From Bacteroidota bacterium (GTDB lineage Bacteria; Bacteroidota; Bacteroidia; Bacteroidales; JAAUTT01): a stretch of DNA of 64,000 bases. The position numbers were made by a program, and so were the translations under genes. Location: the NCBI GenBank assembly GCA_023429135.1, contig JAEYWD010000019.1:1-64000 (forward strand), in the 5' to 3' direction. The number at the start of each line of letters is the position of its first letter. Positions within the stretch are counted from its first letter, which is position 1. A model generated the notes under the pieces. That model was not told the DNA's origin, searched no databases, and worked only from the letters and a program-made list of their open reading frames with translations. Of this stretch, positions 1 to 8,231 are shown in pieces.

Positions 1-42
1 TTTTTTGCTGAAAATATCTGTTTCTATTTCCATTTAATTTTA

Positions 43-50
43 TACTTTTG
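43..50 (+). promoter_or_regulatory. -7 promoter box of the SRP RNA gene
   Basis: TACTTTTG fits the Bacteroidota housekeeping -7 consensus TAnnTTTG exactly and lies about 5 bases before the first base of the SRP RNA terminal stem. No clear -33 TTTG is visible at the expected distance, so only the -7 element is called. Confidence 0.6.
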
Positions 51-54
51 CGCC

Positions 55-150
55 GGGTAAGTCTTATACGACCAGCTCCTGCTGAACTCCCCCAGGTTCG
101 GAAGGAAGCAAGGGTAGGCGGTTGAGCGGTGCGATATAAGTAGCTTACCC
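55..150 (+). ncRNA. ffs: Signal recognition particle RNA, small bacterial type (4.5S)
   Basis: RNA component of the signal recognition particle, which binds Ffh and targets nascent membrane and secreted proteins. The apical domain carries the hallmark CAGGTTCGGAAGGAAGCA at about 93-110, with the GGAA-type tetraloop and the asymmetric internal loop. The ends pair: GGGTAAG at 55-61 with CTTACCC at 144-150, and CTTATA at 63-68 with TATAAG at 135-140. The length of about 96 nt fits the short, Alu-less form. The RNA ends in a T-rich stretch (152-160) directly before pabB. The exact ends are inferred from the pairing. Confidence 0.95.
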
Positions 151-171
151 ATTTTTTATTTCCTTCCGGGT

Positions 172-1146
172 ATGCTTACCAGTGTTGAAACAATTGAATC
201 CATTAACACGCTTGTAAAAAAAGAAACTCCTTTTCTGTTTATCATCAGCTTCGATGGCGAAAGCAATCTGGTATTTCCTATCGATCAACTTAGCAGAAAT
301 AACATATTCTATCAAACGCCAGGCTCAGGGAATATTCAGTTATTTAAGAAAATGCCTTATCTCGATTATTTCAGACGAACGCCAATTTCTTTTGAGGAGT
401 ATCAACCTTTGTTTTCTAAGGTGATGGACGAAATTCACAGGGGCAACACTTTTTTGCTGAATCTCACAGTGCCATCCCTAATAAAAAGCAATCTGAATCT
501 GTACGAAATATTCCAGATAGCTAAGGCTAAGTATAAGTTTTACTACAATAATAGGTTTGCTTGTTTCTCGCCCGAGAGTTTTATTTCTATTGAAGACGGG
601 ATAATCAGTACTTTTCCAATGAAAGGTACCATTCGTGCAGATGTTCCCAATGCGCTGAACAAGATTTTAAATAATGCAAAGGAAACTGCCGAGCATGCAA
701 CAATTGTCGATCTTTTAAGAAACGACCTGAGTATTGTTGCCAATAATGTTCAGGTGAAACGTTACCGTTATGCTGATCTGGTACCAACTAATTTTGGTTC
801 TATATATCAGATCAGCTCTCAGATATCGGGTGAGGTAAAAAAGGAATTCTTGAATAACCTCGGTTCTCTTATATTTTCGCTGCTACCGGCCGGGTCAGTA
901 ACTGGTGCCCCTAAAAGTAAGACAGTTAACATAATAAATGAGGTTGAGCTGGTTCCCCGAGGTTTTTATACCGGCGTTTTTGGAATATGGGATACTAAAA
1001 AACTCGAAAGCGCCGTTATGATCAGATTTATCAGAAATGTTAATGGTAAATTGCATTATCATAGCGGAGGTGGAATAACCTTTCAGAGCAATTGTCTGGA
1101 CGAATATAACGAAGTAATTGACAAAGTTTATGTACCCGTTTGTTGA
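172..1146 (+). CDS. pabB: Aminodeoxychorismate synthase component I (chorismate-binding enzyme)
   Basis: Converts chorismate to 4-amino-4-deoxychorismate in p-aminobenzoate and folate synthesis, with a glutamine amidotransferase partner that is not in this window. The 324-residue protein is essentially the chorismate-binding catalytic domain. It shows the conserved PAGSVTGAPK stretch near residue 243, followed by the FYTGVFG block and the GGGIT motif near the C-terminus. The long N-terminal region of full-size TrpE/PabB proteins is reduced, as in other compact Bacteroidota PabB proteins. It overlaps pabC, which supports PabB over TrpE or an isochorismate synthase. Confidence 0.88.
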   Translation: MLTSVETIESINTLVKKETPFLFIISFDGESNLVFPIDQLSRNNIFYQTPGSGNIQLFKKMPYLDYFRRTPISFEEYQPLFSKVMDEIHRGNTFLLNLTVPSLIKSNLNLYEIFQIAKAKYKFYYNNRFACFSPESFISIEDGIISTFPMKGTIRADVPNALNKILNNAKETAEHATIVDLLRNDLSIVANNVQVKRYRYADLVPTNFGSIYQISSQISGEVKKEFLNNLGSLIFSLLPAGSVTGAPKSKTVNIINEVELVPRGFYTGVFGIWDTKKLESAVMIRFIRNVNGKLHYHSGGGITFQSNCLDEYNEVIDKVYVPVC

Positions 1147-1756
1147 ATCGGTAAAGTATCACAATGGTCTTTATTTTAACCTGGAATGTCACCAGGAAAG
1201 ATTCGACTTTACCCGCATGACACATTATCCTGAAGGAGAAAAGATAGATTTAAAAAGTATATTAAAAGTTCCAGCCAATTTAATTCCCAACCAGATTTAT
1301 AAATGCAGAATAATTTATGGTAAGGAAGTTGGAGAATTAATTTATGAACCTTATGCTCCTCGTCGAATAAGGCAATATTATTTGGTTGTGTGTCCTAACG
1401 ATCTGGATTATTCATATAAATACGTAAATCGTAATTTCTTTGATGAAGCAAGGAAAAAGCTCTCGCCAGACGAAGATTTTATTTATGTGCATAATGGCTT
1501 AATTACAGATACTTCGTATGCTAACCTTGTATTTACTGATGAAAAAAATTACTTTACCCCATCAACACCACTTTTACAGGGGACCAGGCGTGCTTTATAT
1601 CTTAAGGAAGGCCGGATTAATGAGATAGAAATTAAAGTTAGTGATTTAACAAAGTTCAGGAGCTTTTTCATAATTAATGCTATGCTTGGTATAGGGGAAA
1701 CACCAGTCTTTTCTTGTGACAAATTATTACTTTCGCATTTTCAACTTAAGTTATGA
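1130..1756 (+). CDS. pabC: Aminodeoxychorismate lyase-like class IV aminotransferase
   Basis: PLP-dependent fold-type IV enzyme, expected to release pyruvate from aminodeoxychorismate to give p-aminobenzoate. The N-terminus (MYPFVESVKYHNG) and the YKYVNR stretch, which should hold the PLP lysine, fit the family, as does the later LLQGTRR block. About 208 residues is short for class IV enzymes but usual for this Bacteroidota branch. An in-frame ATG at 1118 would add four residues; I chose 1130 because homologues begin at this motif. It overlaps pabB by 17 bases and the next gene by 4 (ATGA), so the three are probably co-translated. Substrate assignment rests on the pabB linkage. Confidence 0.78.
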   Translation: MYPFVESVKYHNGLYFNLECHQERFDFTRMTHYPEGEKIDLKSILKVPANLIPNQIYKCRIIYGKEVGELIYEPYAPRRIRQYYLVVCPNDLDYSYKYVNRNFFDEARKKLSPDEDFIYVHNGLITDTSYANLVFTDEKNYFTPSTPLLQGTRRALYLKEGRINEIEIKVSDLTKFRSFFIINAMLGIGETPVFSCDKLLLSHFQLKL

Positions 1757-2562
1757 AGAGAATAGCCGTTATTGTTATTTTATTTTTCAGTTTTACTTCT
1801 CTGGTTTTTAGTCAGTGTACTATTAAACATCATCCTTTTAAAGCCGGAGAAGTATTGAATTACCAGGCCTTTTATAACTGGGGTTTTATATGGATTCATG
1901 CTGGCGATGTTCAGTTTAGGGTTATGGACAAATTTTACAAACAACAACCGGTTTTTCATCTTGAAGCAACTGGGAACTCCTTAAAAAATTACGATTGGCT
2001 TTATAAAGTACGCGATAATTTTCAAACCTTTGTAGATAAAGAAACTCTTTTACCTCACTATTATGAAAGAAATACATACGAAGGTGGATACAAAGCCTAC
2101 GAACAGTATTTCTTTAATTACCCGTTAAAAAAAATATACGGCACCATCGAAAATAATGATGTGCCTTTAACCCGTGATACTCTTCATCTTTCAACATGTA
2201 CTTTCGATGTAATGTCGGCAATTTATTTCTGTAGGAGCATGGACTTTGCCAATTTCAAAATAAATGACCGAATTCCTGTTACGACTATTATCGACAATAA
2301 AGTCTATAATTTATATTTCCGTTACCTTGGAAAAGAAATAATTCAGAATAAAGATAAGAAAAGGTATCGTTGTTTCAAGTTTTCGGCTTTGATGGTTGAG
2401 GGAACCATTTTCAAAGGTGGTGAAGATATTATTGTATGGGTTACCGATGATGAAAACAGAATACCGATTCTTGTGGAGGCCAAAATTCTGATAGGTTCGG
2501 TTAAAGCCTATTTTCTAAATGCATCAGGGTTGAAGTACCCGTTTACATCATTGGTAAAGTGA
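1753..2562 (+). CDS. DUF3108 domain protein, secreted
   Basis: 269 residues with an N-terminal signal peptide (hydrophobic residues 4-20, ending FSQC), so it is exported. If the signal ends at Cys21 it could be a lipoprotein, although the box is weak. The mature part opens with HPFKAGEVLNYQAFYNWGFI, typical of DUF3108 proteins, which are periplasmic beta-rich proteins of unknown function. The start codon overlaps the pabC stop (ATGA), so it is translationally coupled to the folate genes. That coupling is visible; a functional link to folate is not implied by the domain. Confidence 0.8.
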   Translation: MKRIAVIVILFFSFTSLVFSQCTIKHHPFKAGEVLNYQAFYNWGFIWIHAGDVQFRVMDKFYKQQPVFHLEATGNSLKNYDWLYKVRDNFQTFVDKETLLPHYYERNTYEGGYKAYEQYFFNYPLKKIYGTIENNDVPLTRDTLHLSTCTFDVMSAIYFCRSMDFANFKINDRIPVTTIIDNKVYNLYFRYLGKEIIQNKDKKRYRCFKFSALMVEGTIFKGGEDIIVWVTDDENRIPILVEAKILIGSVKAYFLNASGLKYPFTSLVK

Positions 2563-2713
2563 AAATTAATCAGCAAATAGAAGTTTATTAATACTTTTTC
2601 CTTGTTATGCAGGGGTATGTAACTAATTCTCATAAATAAAAAAAGTATACTCTTTATATAAAAATTATTTTATAAATTTAAGAGCTTCTGAAATAAAGAA
2701 AAATAGGCTAACT

Positions 2714-3925
2714 ATGACATACATCAAGAATAAAAAAGGTACCATTGCTATTCTTACAGGAGGAGGCGATGTACCTGGTTTAAATCCTGCTATCAGAGCT
2801 ATCACCTTAAGAGCTTTGCAGGAAGGTTATCAGGTTTTAGGATTACGCCGTGGCTGGGCCGGCTTGCTTGAACTTATTCCCGACAAGGAAGCTGATAACT
2901 CAGATAAATATTTGGTACTCACCGAGGAGATCGTAAATCGTGCCGGCCGGACCGGGGGGACATTCCTTCATACAAGTCGTACCAATCCTGGTCGAATACC
3001 CTCTGAATCCGTTCCTGAACATCTGAAAGATAAATATAATCTGCCGGAGAACGACCTCACTTCCATTATTGTAAAAAACCTTGACTTTCTGGGTGTTGAT
3101 TTTCTTATTCCTATAGGCGGGGATGATACGCTGAGCTATTCGGTGCGACTTTACGAGGAAGGTGTTAAAGTGATCGCGATTCCAAAAACAATGGATAACG
3201 ATGTGCCCGGAACCGATTATTGTATTGGGTTTAGTACTTGTATTACCCGTACTATCAATATGACCAATACACTTCGTACCTCCGCAGGTTCGCACGAGCG
3301 AATTCTTGTAGTTGAGATTTTTGGTCGTTATGCAGGCTTTACTGCTATGCTGCCAACCATGGCAGGAGCAGCAAACCGTTGTGTTATTCCTGAATTTAAA
3401 TTCAATATTGAAAAGCTTACCGAATTGCTTGTTGAAGACCGTTACAGAACTGCAAGCCGGTATTCGGTTGTACTGGTATCCGAAGGCGCAACTTTCGAAG
3501 GAATGGATGAAATGATGTATCAGGACCGCGAAAAAGATATGTTTGGGCATATAAAACTTGGAGGGATTGGTAATACAATTGCCGAGAAAGTAAAAATGTT
3601 ATCGCCCAGATATAATAATGGTAAACCTTTGAATACAATCAGTCAGCAGTTAGGCTATCTGGTGAGGGGAGGAGATCCGGATGCTATAGATTCAATTGTT
3701 CCGATGGCATATGGTAACCTTGCACTTGACTTAATAATGAAAGGAATCCACGGGCGCCTGGTAGTTTTGCGTAATGGCCGCTACGATAATGCACCCATTG
3801 ATGTTGTGGTTAGTCAGCGTAAAGTAGTTGATATCCGTAAACATTACAATACCGAACGTTTGCGTCCTCACTACAAAAGCTTCGAGTTCCAGCCTTTATT
3901 TATTATGACAGGAGGGTCATTCTGA
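2714..3925 (+). CDS. pfkA: 6-phosphofructokinase, PPi-type active site
   Basis: Phosphorylates fructose 6-phosphate to the 1,6-bisphosphate. The N-terminal TGGGDVPGLNPAIR (residues 15-28) is the family's phosphoryl-donor loop. The motif at 135-139 is GGDDT, with Asp where ATP enzymes have Gly (GGDGS/T), and the catalytic block at 157-163 is PKTMDND, with Lys where ATP enzymes have Gly (PGTIDND). Those two residues are the known hallmarks of pyrophosphate-dependent phosphofructokinases. The length (403) also exceeds that of the roughly 320-residue ATP enzymes. Database names often say ATP-dependent; the sequence argues for PPi. Monocistronic, with a 150-base AT-rich leader. Confidence 0.88.
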   Translation: MTYIKNKKGTIAILTGGGDVPGLNPAIRAITLRALQEGYQVLGLRRGWAGLLELIPDKEADNSDKYLVLTEEIVNRAGRTGGTFLHTSRTNPGRIPSESVPEHLKDKYNLPENDLTSIIVKNLDFLGVDFLIPIGGDDTLSYSVRLYEEGVKVIAIPKTMDNDVPGTDYCIGFSTCITRTINMTNTLRTSAGSHERILVVEIFGRYAGFTAMLPTMAGAANRCVIPEFKFNIEKLTELLVEDRYRTASRYSVVLVSEGATFEGMDEMMYQDREKDMFGHIKLGGIGNTIAEKVKMLSPRYNNGKPLNTISQQLGYLVRGGDPDAIDSIVPMAYGNLALDLIMKGIHGRLVVLRNGRYDNAPIDVVVSQRKVVDIRKHYNTERLRPHYKSFEFQPLFIMTGGSF

Positions 3926-3927
3926 TT

Positions 3928-4458
3928 TTAGTTGTCCGTGGAAGACAATAGCTCGTTATGTTTTAATTTCATAATGTAAGTCCCTGCCAGTGCTTTGTTT
4001 TTTCTGTATAGCTGAGCCGAATCACGGGTTGTAAAAGAACCAATGGTAACAAAATAAGAACTGTCGCGCAACATTATATAAATGTTTCCAAAGTGACTTA
4101 GTTGCTCAAACATACGTTGAGCATTGCTCTTTTCTTTGAAGACTCCTGCACAAATAGTCCAGGGTTTAAGGGGTTCTGATTTGGGTAAAGTATTAACAGA
4201 GGAGTCTTTATCAAATAGGGTTGAATCCGCAATTATAACCTGTTTGATCGAATCATTTAAGGAAGAGGTGGTGCGATGATGCTCTTTGTAGACCGACAAG
4301 GTGTCAATATCATTAATAGCAAGCGGAAAATCTGAAGCTATTTTACATGAATTGAGTACAACTAAAAAAAAGCACAAGCATGAATAAAAGCCATGCTGTC
4401 TGGTCCAAAATTTAAAGCTTATAATATGCACAATGGCTGAAGGTGTGGAATATAACAT
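3928..4458 (-). CDS. SPOR-domain lipoprotein
   Basis: 176 residues. After a hydrophobic stretch the sequence LVVLNSC forms a lipobox with Cys at about residue 38, so it is probably outer-membrane anchored. The C-terminal part (about 98-170) contains WTICAGVFKEKSNAQRMFEQL and FVTIGSFTTRDSAQ, the two-repeat pattern of SPOR domains that bind denuded septal peptidoglycan. The leader before the Cys is long; a GTG at 4431 (minus strand) would give a more ordinary signal of about 28 residues, so the start is uncertain. It converges on the phosphofructokinase gene, with only two bases between the stops. Confidence 0.72.
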   Translation of the reverse strand: MLYSTPSAIVHIISFKFWTRQHGFYSCLCFFLVVLNSCKIASDFPLAINDIDTLSVYKEHHRTTSSLNDSIKQVIIADSTLFDKDSSVNTLPKSEPLKPWTICAGVFKEKSNAQRMFEQLSHFGNIYIMLRDSSYFVTIGSFTTRDSAQLYRKNKALAGTYIMKLKHNELLSSTDN

Positions 4459-4581
4459 TTTACAAATGCTCGCTTGCGGTTCTTTAACAAAACTTTAAAA
4501 ATTGTGTTTAAGTGGTATTCAATAATTAAAAAAGCATAATTGTATACGGTATCACAGGTTTAAGGTTTAAATAAAATTCTT

Positions 4582-5592
4582 ATGATTAGTCTTAACACTT
4601 CCTATTTGGGTTTGGATTTAAAGAACCCAATAATTGCTGCAAGTTCGGGGATGACTTCCAAATTATCCAACCTCATTGAACTTGAAAAAAATGGTGTAGC
4701 TGCTATTGTGCTGAAATCGTTGTTCGAAGAGGAAATTGTTGCTGAAATGAATAGCAGGATGCAGCAGATGAATATGCAGGGTTTCATTTATCCGGAAACA
4801 GTTGAGTTTTATGAAAAAAAGGAGCAGGCCAACGATGAATCGACTTTGAAATATCTTGATCTTATCAGGGAAGCAAAACAGCATCTTAGTATACCTGTAA
4901 TTGCAAGCGTAAATTGTGTTACAGCAGGTCAATGGACGTATTTTCCCCGCGAAATCCAGAATGCCGGCGCTGATGCACTTGAACTGAATTTATTCATTCT
5001 TCCAACCGATTTGAAGCGCACCTCTGCCGAAAATGAAGAAGTTTATTTCTCAATTATAGAGGAAGTTAAAAAGCAGGTTTCTATACCTGTATCTGTTAAA
5101 ACAAGTTTTTATTTTTCAAATCTGCTTCAAATACTTACCCGACTTTCGGAAACGGGAATTAAGGGTCTGGTGCTTTTTAACCGTTATTACTCACCCGACA
5201 TTGATATTGATAATTTACAGGTAACAAGCGGTAATATCTTAAGCCATCCGGAGGATCTTTCTTTGACTTTAAGGTGGATAGCAATGATGTCGGGCAGGGT
5301 GTCGTGCGATTTAGCAGCTACCACTGGTATCCACGATGGTAAGAATTTGATTAAAGTACTTTTGGCTGGTGCCGATGCTGCTCAGGTTGCTTCGGTGTTT
5401 TATGAGAAAGGCTTTGTTCAGACAACGAAAATGTTGCAGGAATTAGAGTCCTGGATGAAATTAAAATCGTTTAATAGTATCAGTGATTTCAGGGGCTTGC
5501 TTAACCATGCGAATGTAAGTAATCCTGCAGCTTACGAAAGAGTTCAGTTTATGAAATACTTCAGAGGCTATCAACATACCGGAGTTTTTTAG
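4582..5592 (+). CDS. Dihydroorotate dehydrogenase-like flavoprotein
   Basis: 336 residues of TIM-barrel FMN-dependent type. LKNPIIAASSGMT near the N-terminus, the Lys in AIVLKSLF, the IPVIASVNC strand and IPVSVKTSF are DHODase-family features. The usual catalytic Cys/Ser-bearing loop of true pyrimidine enzymes is not evident, and this Bacteroidota group is normally annotated only as DHODase-like. The role is therefore oxidoreductase of unknown substrate. Single gene between two minus-strand genes. Confidence 0.82.
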   Translation: MISLNTSYLGLDLKNPIIAASSGMTSKLSNLIELEKNGVAAIVLKSLFEEEIVAEMNSRMQQMNMQGFIYPETVEFYEKKEQANDESTLKYLDLIREAKQHLSIPVIASVNCVTAGQWTYFPREIQNAGADALELNLFILPTDLKRTSAENEEVYFSIIEEVKKQVSIPVSVKTSFYFSNLLQILTRLSETGIKGLVLFNRYYSPDIDIDNLQVTSGNILSHPEDLSLTLRWIAMMSGRVSCDLAATTGIHDGKNLIKVLLAGADAAQVASVFYEKGFVQTTKMLQELESWMKLKSFNSISDFRGLLNHANVSNPAAYERVQFMKYFRGYQHTGVF

Positions 5593-5603
5593 ATAGATTG
5601 CTT

Positions 5604-5665
5604 AAAGTTCATAGTCCATGAAGCGGTCCTGTTTAGGATGCTATGGACTATGGACCATCAACTTT
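5604..5665. repeat. Inverted repeat between convergent genes
   Basis: AAAGTT (5604-5609) followed by CATAGTCCAT (5610-5619) pairs with ATGGACTATG (5643-5652) and AACTTT (5660-5665). It lies between two converging stop codons, so it could act as a two-way terminator. It has no long T run and resembles the palindromic intergenic repeats elsewhere in this window. Confidence 0.6.
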
Positions 5666-5678
5666 CAAATCCTCTGAT

Positions 5679-7028
5679 CTAAAGTGTATTCAATGCCTTT
5701 ATATTATTGTATTCAAATTCAAAATCGATTTCGAAGCAATCTACAAAATTCTTTTTCATGGCACGTTTAAGTGAAGCCGGATCTTCGCAATAGAATATAA
5801 AAGCTCCGCCACCGCCTGCACCACATATTTTACCTCCATAGGCTCCATTCTGTTTGGCAAAATTGTACATCTGGTCCAGATATTCGTTAGAAGTTGCTTC
5901 CGCAAGTTGTTTTTGAGCCATAAAATTAGCCTCCATAACTTTAGCACATCCTTCAAAATCGCCTTTCAAAAAGGTCTCAAAGAACCGTTTGCCATATATA
6001 GCAATTTTTTTCAGAGCCTCTTTACCTTGAGGTGTTTTATAGTTCTGATAGACCTGTTCTACGGCAAGTTGGGCATTTCTTGAAACTCCGGTGTGCAGGA
6101 GTAAAAGGTTGTGCCTGAATTTTTCGAGTAAATCTTTTGAAATTTCGCCATTCAGAGGATTAGCGTAATCCGACCCGAATTCAAAACAGTTGAATCCTCC
6201 ATAAACAATGGAATATTGGTCCTGGCGACCAATAGCCCAGTTGAGTTCTTTGTTTTCGAGATTAAAAAGATCCTCAGCTATGGTGGGTAACGATTTGGAA
6301 TCGGAGTTGTAATTTTTGGCACTTAGCATTTCAAGTAATTTTGCGGCTGTTGATGTACTTAAGCCACTTCCGCGGGGATATCCTGAAAAATTAAACCTTC
6401 CCGCTTTATATTCGATAAGAGGTTTGATAGCCACGTTTGATACAAAACCTTTTTCGCCTTCCATAATATAAGGCACATCGGACCAGCCTCCTGCAAAGTC
6501 TATGCGAAGCGGCGCCTTAAACGAAAAGTTTATTTTATCTATAATCCGGGTTGTTGAGGTAGGCTCTAGTTCCTCCGGCACTATCCGCTGCACAAAATTT
6601 ATTTTTATACCTAATTTATCACAAACGTCTTTTTTGGCATCCAGGCCCGAGTCATCGTCGTTCAGTATAAAAGTATCGGGTTTAAGTTCTTCCAGAATGT
6701 TTTTGAAGTCAATTTTCCCCGGTAAGAGTTTTGTATCATTCAGAACGGCATAATCTACATCCTGAAGTGATGCTATGAGATAAACACGGTTATTTTCAGG
6801 ATTTACTGGTCGTCCCGGGCCTTTAAGTTCTCCAATTACAACGTCGCGTCCTACTCCCACCACCAAAATGTCGCCAAACTCTTTACACTGATTAAAAAAA
6901 ACAGCATGCCCCGATTGTAAAATATCATAACATCCTGTGCAGAAAACAATTTTTTTCCCAGGATTTAACTTTCTCACCTGTGATAGACTTTTTACATCGA
7001 GTACTTTTGATTTTATTCTTTCAAACAT
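5679..7028 (-). CDS. Fused nucleotidyltransferase / GHMP sugar kinase
   Basis: 449 residues in two domains. Residues 25-165 form a cytidylyltransferase-like domain (VFCTGCYDILQSGH at 28-41, TSTTRI near 157-162), like the RfaE C-domain that activates heptose phosphates. Residues 168-449 are a GHMP kinase: FKAPLRIDFAGGWSD at the start, the ATP loop GSGLSTSTAAK (220-230) and the C-terminal KICGAGGGGAF motif, closest in style to HddA-type heptose-7-phosphate or fucose kinases. Together they suggest one polypeptide that phosphorylates and nucleotide-activates a sugar. The usual HxGH motif reads QSGH, losing its first histidine. Single gene with no LPS neighbours. Confidence 0.8.
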   Translation of the reverse strand: MFERIKSKVLDVKSLSQVRKLNPGKKIVFCTGCYDILQSGHAVFFNQCKEFGDILVVGVGRDVVIGELKGPGRPVNPENNRVYLIASLQDVDYAVLNDTKLLPGKIDFKNILEELKPDTFILNDDDSGLDAKKDVCDKLGIKINFVQRIVPEELEPTSTTRIIDKINFSFKAPLRIDFAGGWSDVPYIMEGEKGFVSNVAIKPLIEYKAGRFNFSGYPRGSGLSTSTAAKLLEMLSAKNYNSDSKSLPTIAEDLFNLENKELNWAIGRQDQYSIVYGGFNCFEFGSDYANPLNGEISKDLLEKFRHNLLLLHTGVSRNAQLAVEQVYQNYKTPQGKEALKKIAIYGKRFFETFLKGDFEGCAKVMEANFMAQKQLAEATSNEYLDQMYNFAKQNGAYGGKICGAGGGGAFIFYCEDPASLKRAMKKNFVDCFEIDFEFEYNNIKALNTL

Positions 7029-7185
7029 CTGGCTTGTGTTTTATATAATGCTTTACTTAATTCGTTTTAATAATTTACAATTTTATAAAAAAAACGCTGT
7101 TATGCCGTAAAAATATACATTTTCTTGCCAACGGTTGACAAACTTTTACCCACGAATAAAACCTGTCGGTTAGTATTATTTAATT

Positions 7186-7258
7186 AAAAAAAGGCCGGGT
7201 CTCACGACCAGGCCTTTTAACTAACCAACAAATCCAAATTGATTATTACTTGAATTTA
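7186..7258 (-). ncRNA. Candidate orphan short RNA ending in an intrinsic terminator
   Basis: The hairpin AAAAGGCC / GGCCTTTT (7189-7196 with 7211-7218) continues with GGTC / GACC around a 4-base loop and one internal mismatch. On the minus strand it is followed by seven Us (7192-7186), a good intrinsic terminator. A minus-strand TATATTTG box (plus positions 7265-7272, CAAATATA) fits TAnnTTTG and would start an RNA near 7258. The layout resembles the three susC leader candidates, but no susC follows here. The hairpin also has a four-U tail on the plus strand and could be two-way. Confidence 0.35.
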
Positions 7259-7498
7259 GATGATCAAATATAAAACATTTTTTTTACTCTTAATAATTTC
7301 GTTTAGTATAACATTAAATTTTGATGAAAAAAATGTTTTTTTACTGATTACCGTTGATTTTTATTTTGCCAAGATTGATATGGTAGAGGAATTTTTAGAT
7401 GTATTTATTACATTTATATCCTATTTCTTTCATGTTTTGAAGTGAAGGAATTTTGCAATGAAAGCATTATTGATATATTTTTTTACATTTACAATAAT

Positions 7499-7506
7499 AA
7501 CATTTG
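7499..7506 (+). promoter_or_regulatory. Possible -7 box of the PUL 1 sigma gene
   Basis: AACATTTG matches TAnnTTTG at all fixed positions but the first and lies 22 bases before the sigma start codon. No -33 element was recognised. Confidence 0.3.
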
Positions 7507-7528
7507 CCCTCAACGATCTCAAAAGTAA

Positions 7529-8122
7529 ATGGGAATTAACTCAGATAATGATCTACTGCTTAGAATTCAGCAAGGAAGCATGAGTGCCTTTGAAACGTTG
7601 TATTTCGATATGCAACCTCGCCTCTTTGCATTTTCCCGCAAATTTATTGAGGATAAGGAGGTGGCCCGTGATATCATTCAGGAAATATTTTTCGAGTTCT
7701 GGGAGAAGCGCTTTGTTACAGAAATAAAAACCTCTGTAAATGCCTATCTGTTTAAAATTCTGCATAATAAATGTCTTAATTATATTCGCAATAACAAAGT
7801 TCAGGGACGGTATGTTGATTTTATTGATATTAAATTCAAGGAAGCCGAACTACTTTTCTTTGATCAGGATCAGGAAAGCTATAAGAGTATTTTCTTAAAG
7901 GAGATTGAAGAAATATGCAAAGCTAGTATTGAACATTTACCCGATAATTGTCGTGAAATATTCATCCTAAGCCGGGAGTATGGATTATCAAATAAGGAAA
8001 TTGCCGATAAACTCGAAATCTCTATCCGTACAGTTGAAAACCAGATATACAGAGCCTTAAAAATCCTCAAAACAAATTTGAAAGACTATCTTTATTTTGT
8101 CTCTTTTTTCCTGAATATTTAG
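7529..8122 (+). CDS. ECF sigma factor, PUL 1
   Basis: 197-residue RNA polymerase sigma-70 factor of the extracytoplasmic-function type expanded in Bacteroidota. Region 2 spans about residues 10-75 (AFETLYFDMQPRLFAFSRKF, then DIIQEIFFEFW) and region 4 about 130-185 (LPDNCREIFILSREYGLSNKEIA and the RTVENQIYRALKIL recognition helix). The C-terminus is a short hydrophobic tail (LYFVSFFLNI), as in the other two sigma factors here. It precedes a FecR anti-sigma and a SusCD pair, so it should switch on PUL 1 when SusC signals substrate. Confidence 0.93.
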   Translation: MGINSDNDLLLRIQQGSMSAFETLYFDMQPRLFAFSRKFIEDKEVARDIIQEIFFEFWEKRFVTEIKTSVNAYLFKILHNKCLNYIRNNKVQGRYVDFIDIKFKEAELLFFDQDQESYKSIFLKEIEEICKASIEHLPDNCREIFILSREYGLSNKEIADKLEISIRTVENQIYRALKILKTNLKDYLYFVSFFLNI

Positions 8123-8231
8123 TAGAGTAACTATTTGAAATACTGTGTTTTATAATTTTTTTTCAAAAATATTTATTTATCAGTGAGTAGTTGTCGTCTT
8201 CAGCGTGTCATATTATTATGAAACTAACTGG

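Larger units (their letters stand above)
7029..7528. other. 500-base AT-rich divergent intergenic region
   Basis: Separates the minus-strand kinase fusion from the plus-strand PUL 1 sigma gene. It holds the orphan hairpin at 7189-7218 and a promoter-like box at 7499-7506 (listed separately). A 61-codon frame at 7260-7445 is very AT-rich, dominated by Phe/Ile/Leu, and is not called. Confidence 0.6.

Noticed and set aside
2900..3550. 216-codon minus-strand frame
   Set aside because: Entirely inside the phosphofructokinase gene on the opposite strand; no recognisable protein features.
7260..7445. 61-codon frame between the orphan hairpin and the PUL 1 sigma gene
   Set aside because: Composition is almost all Phe, Ile, Leu and Lys as expected from AT-rich non-coding DNA; no domain, no plausible promoter spacing.
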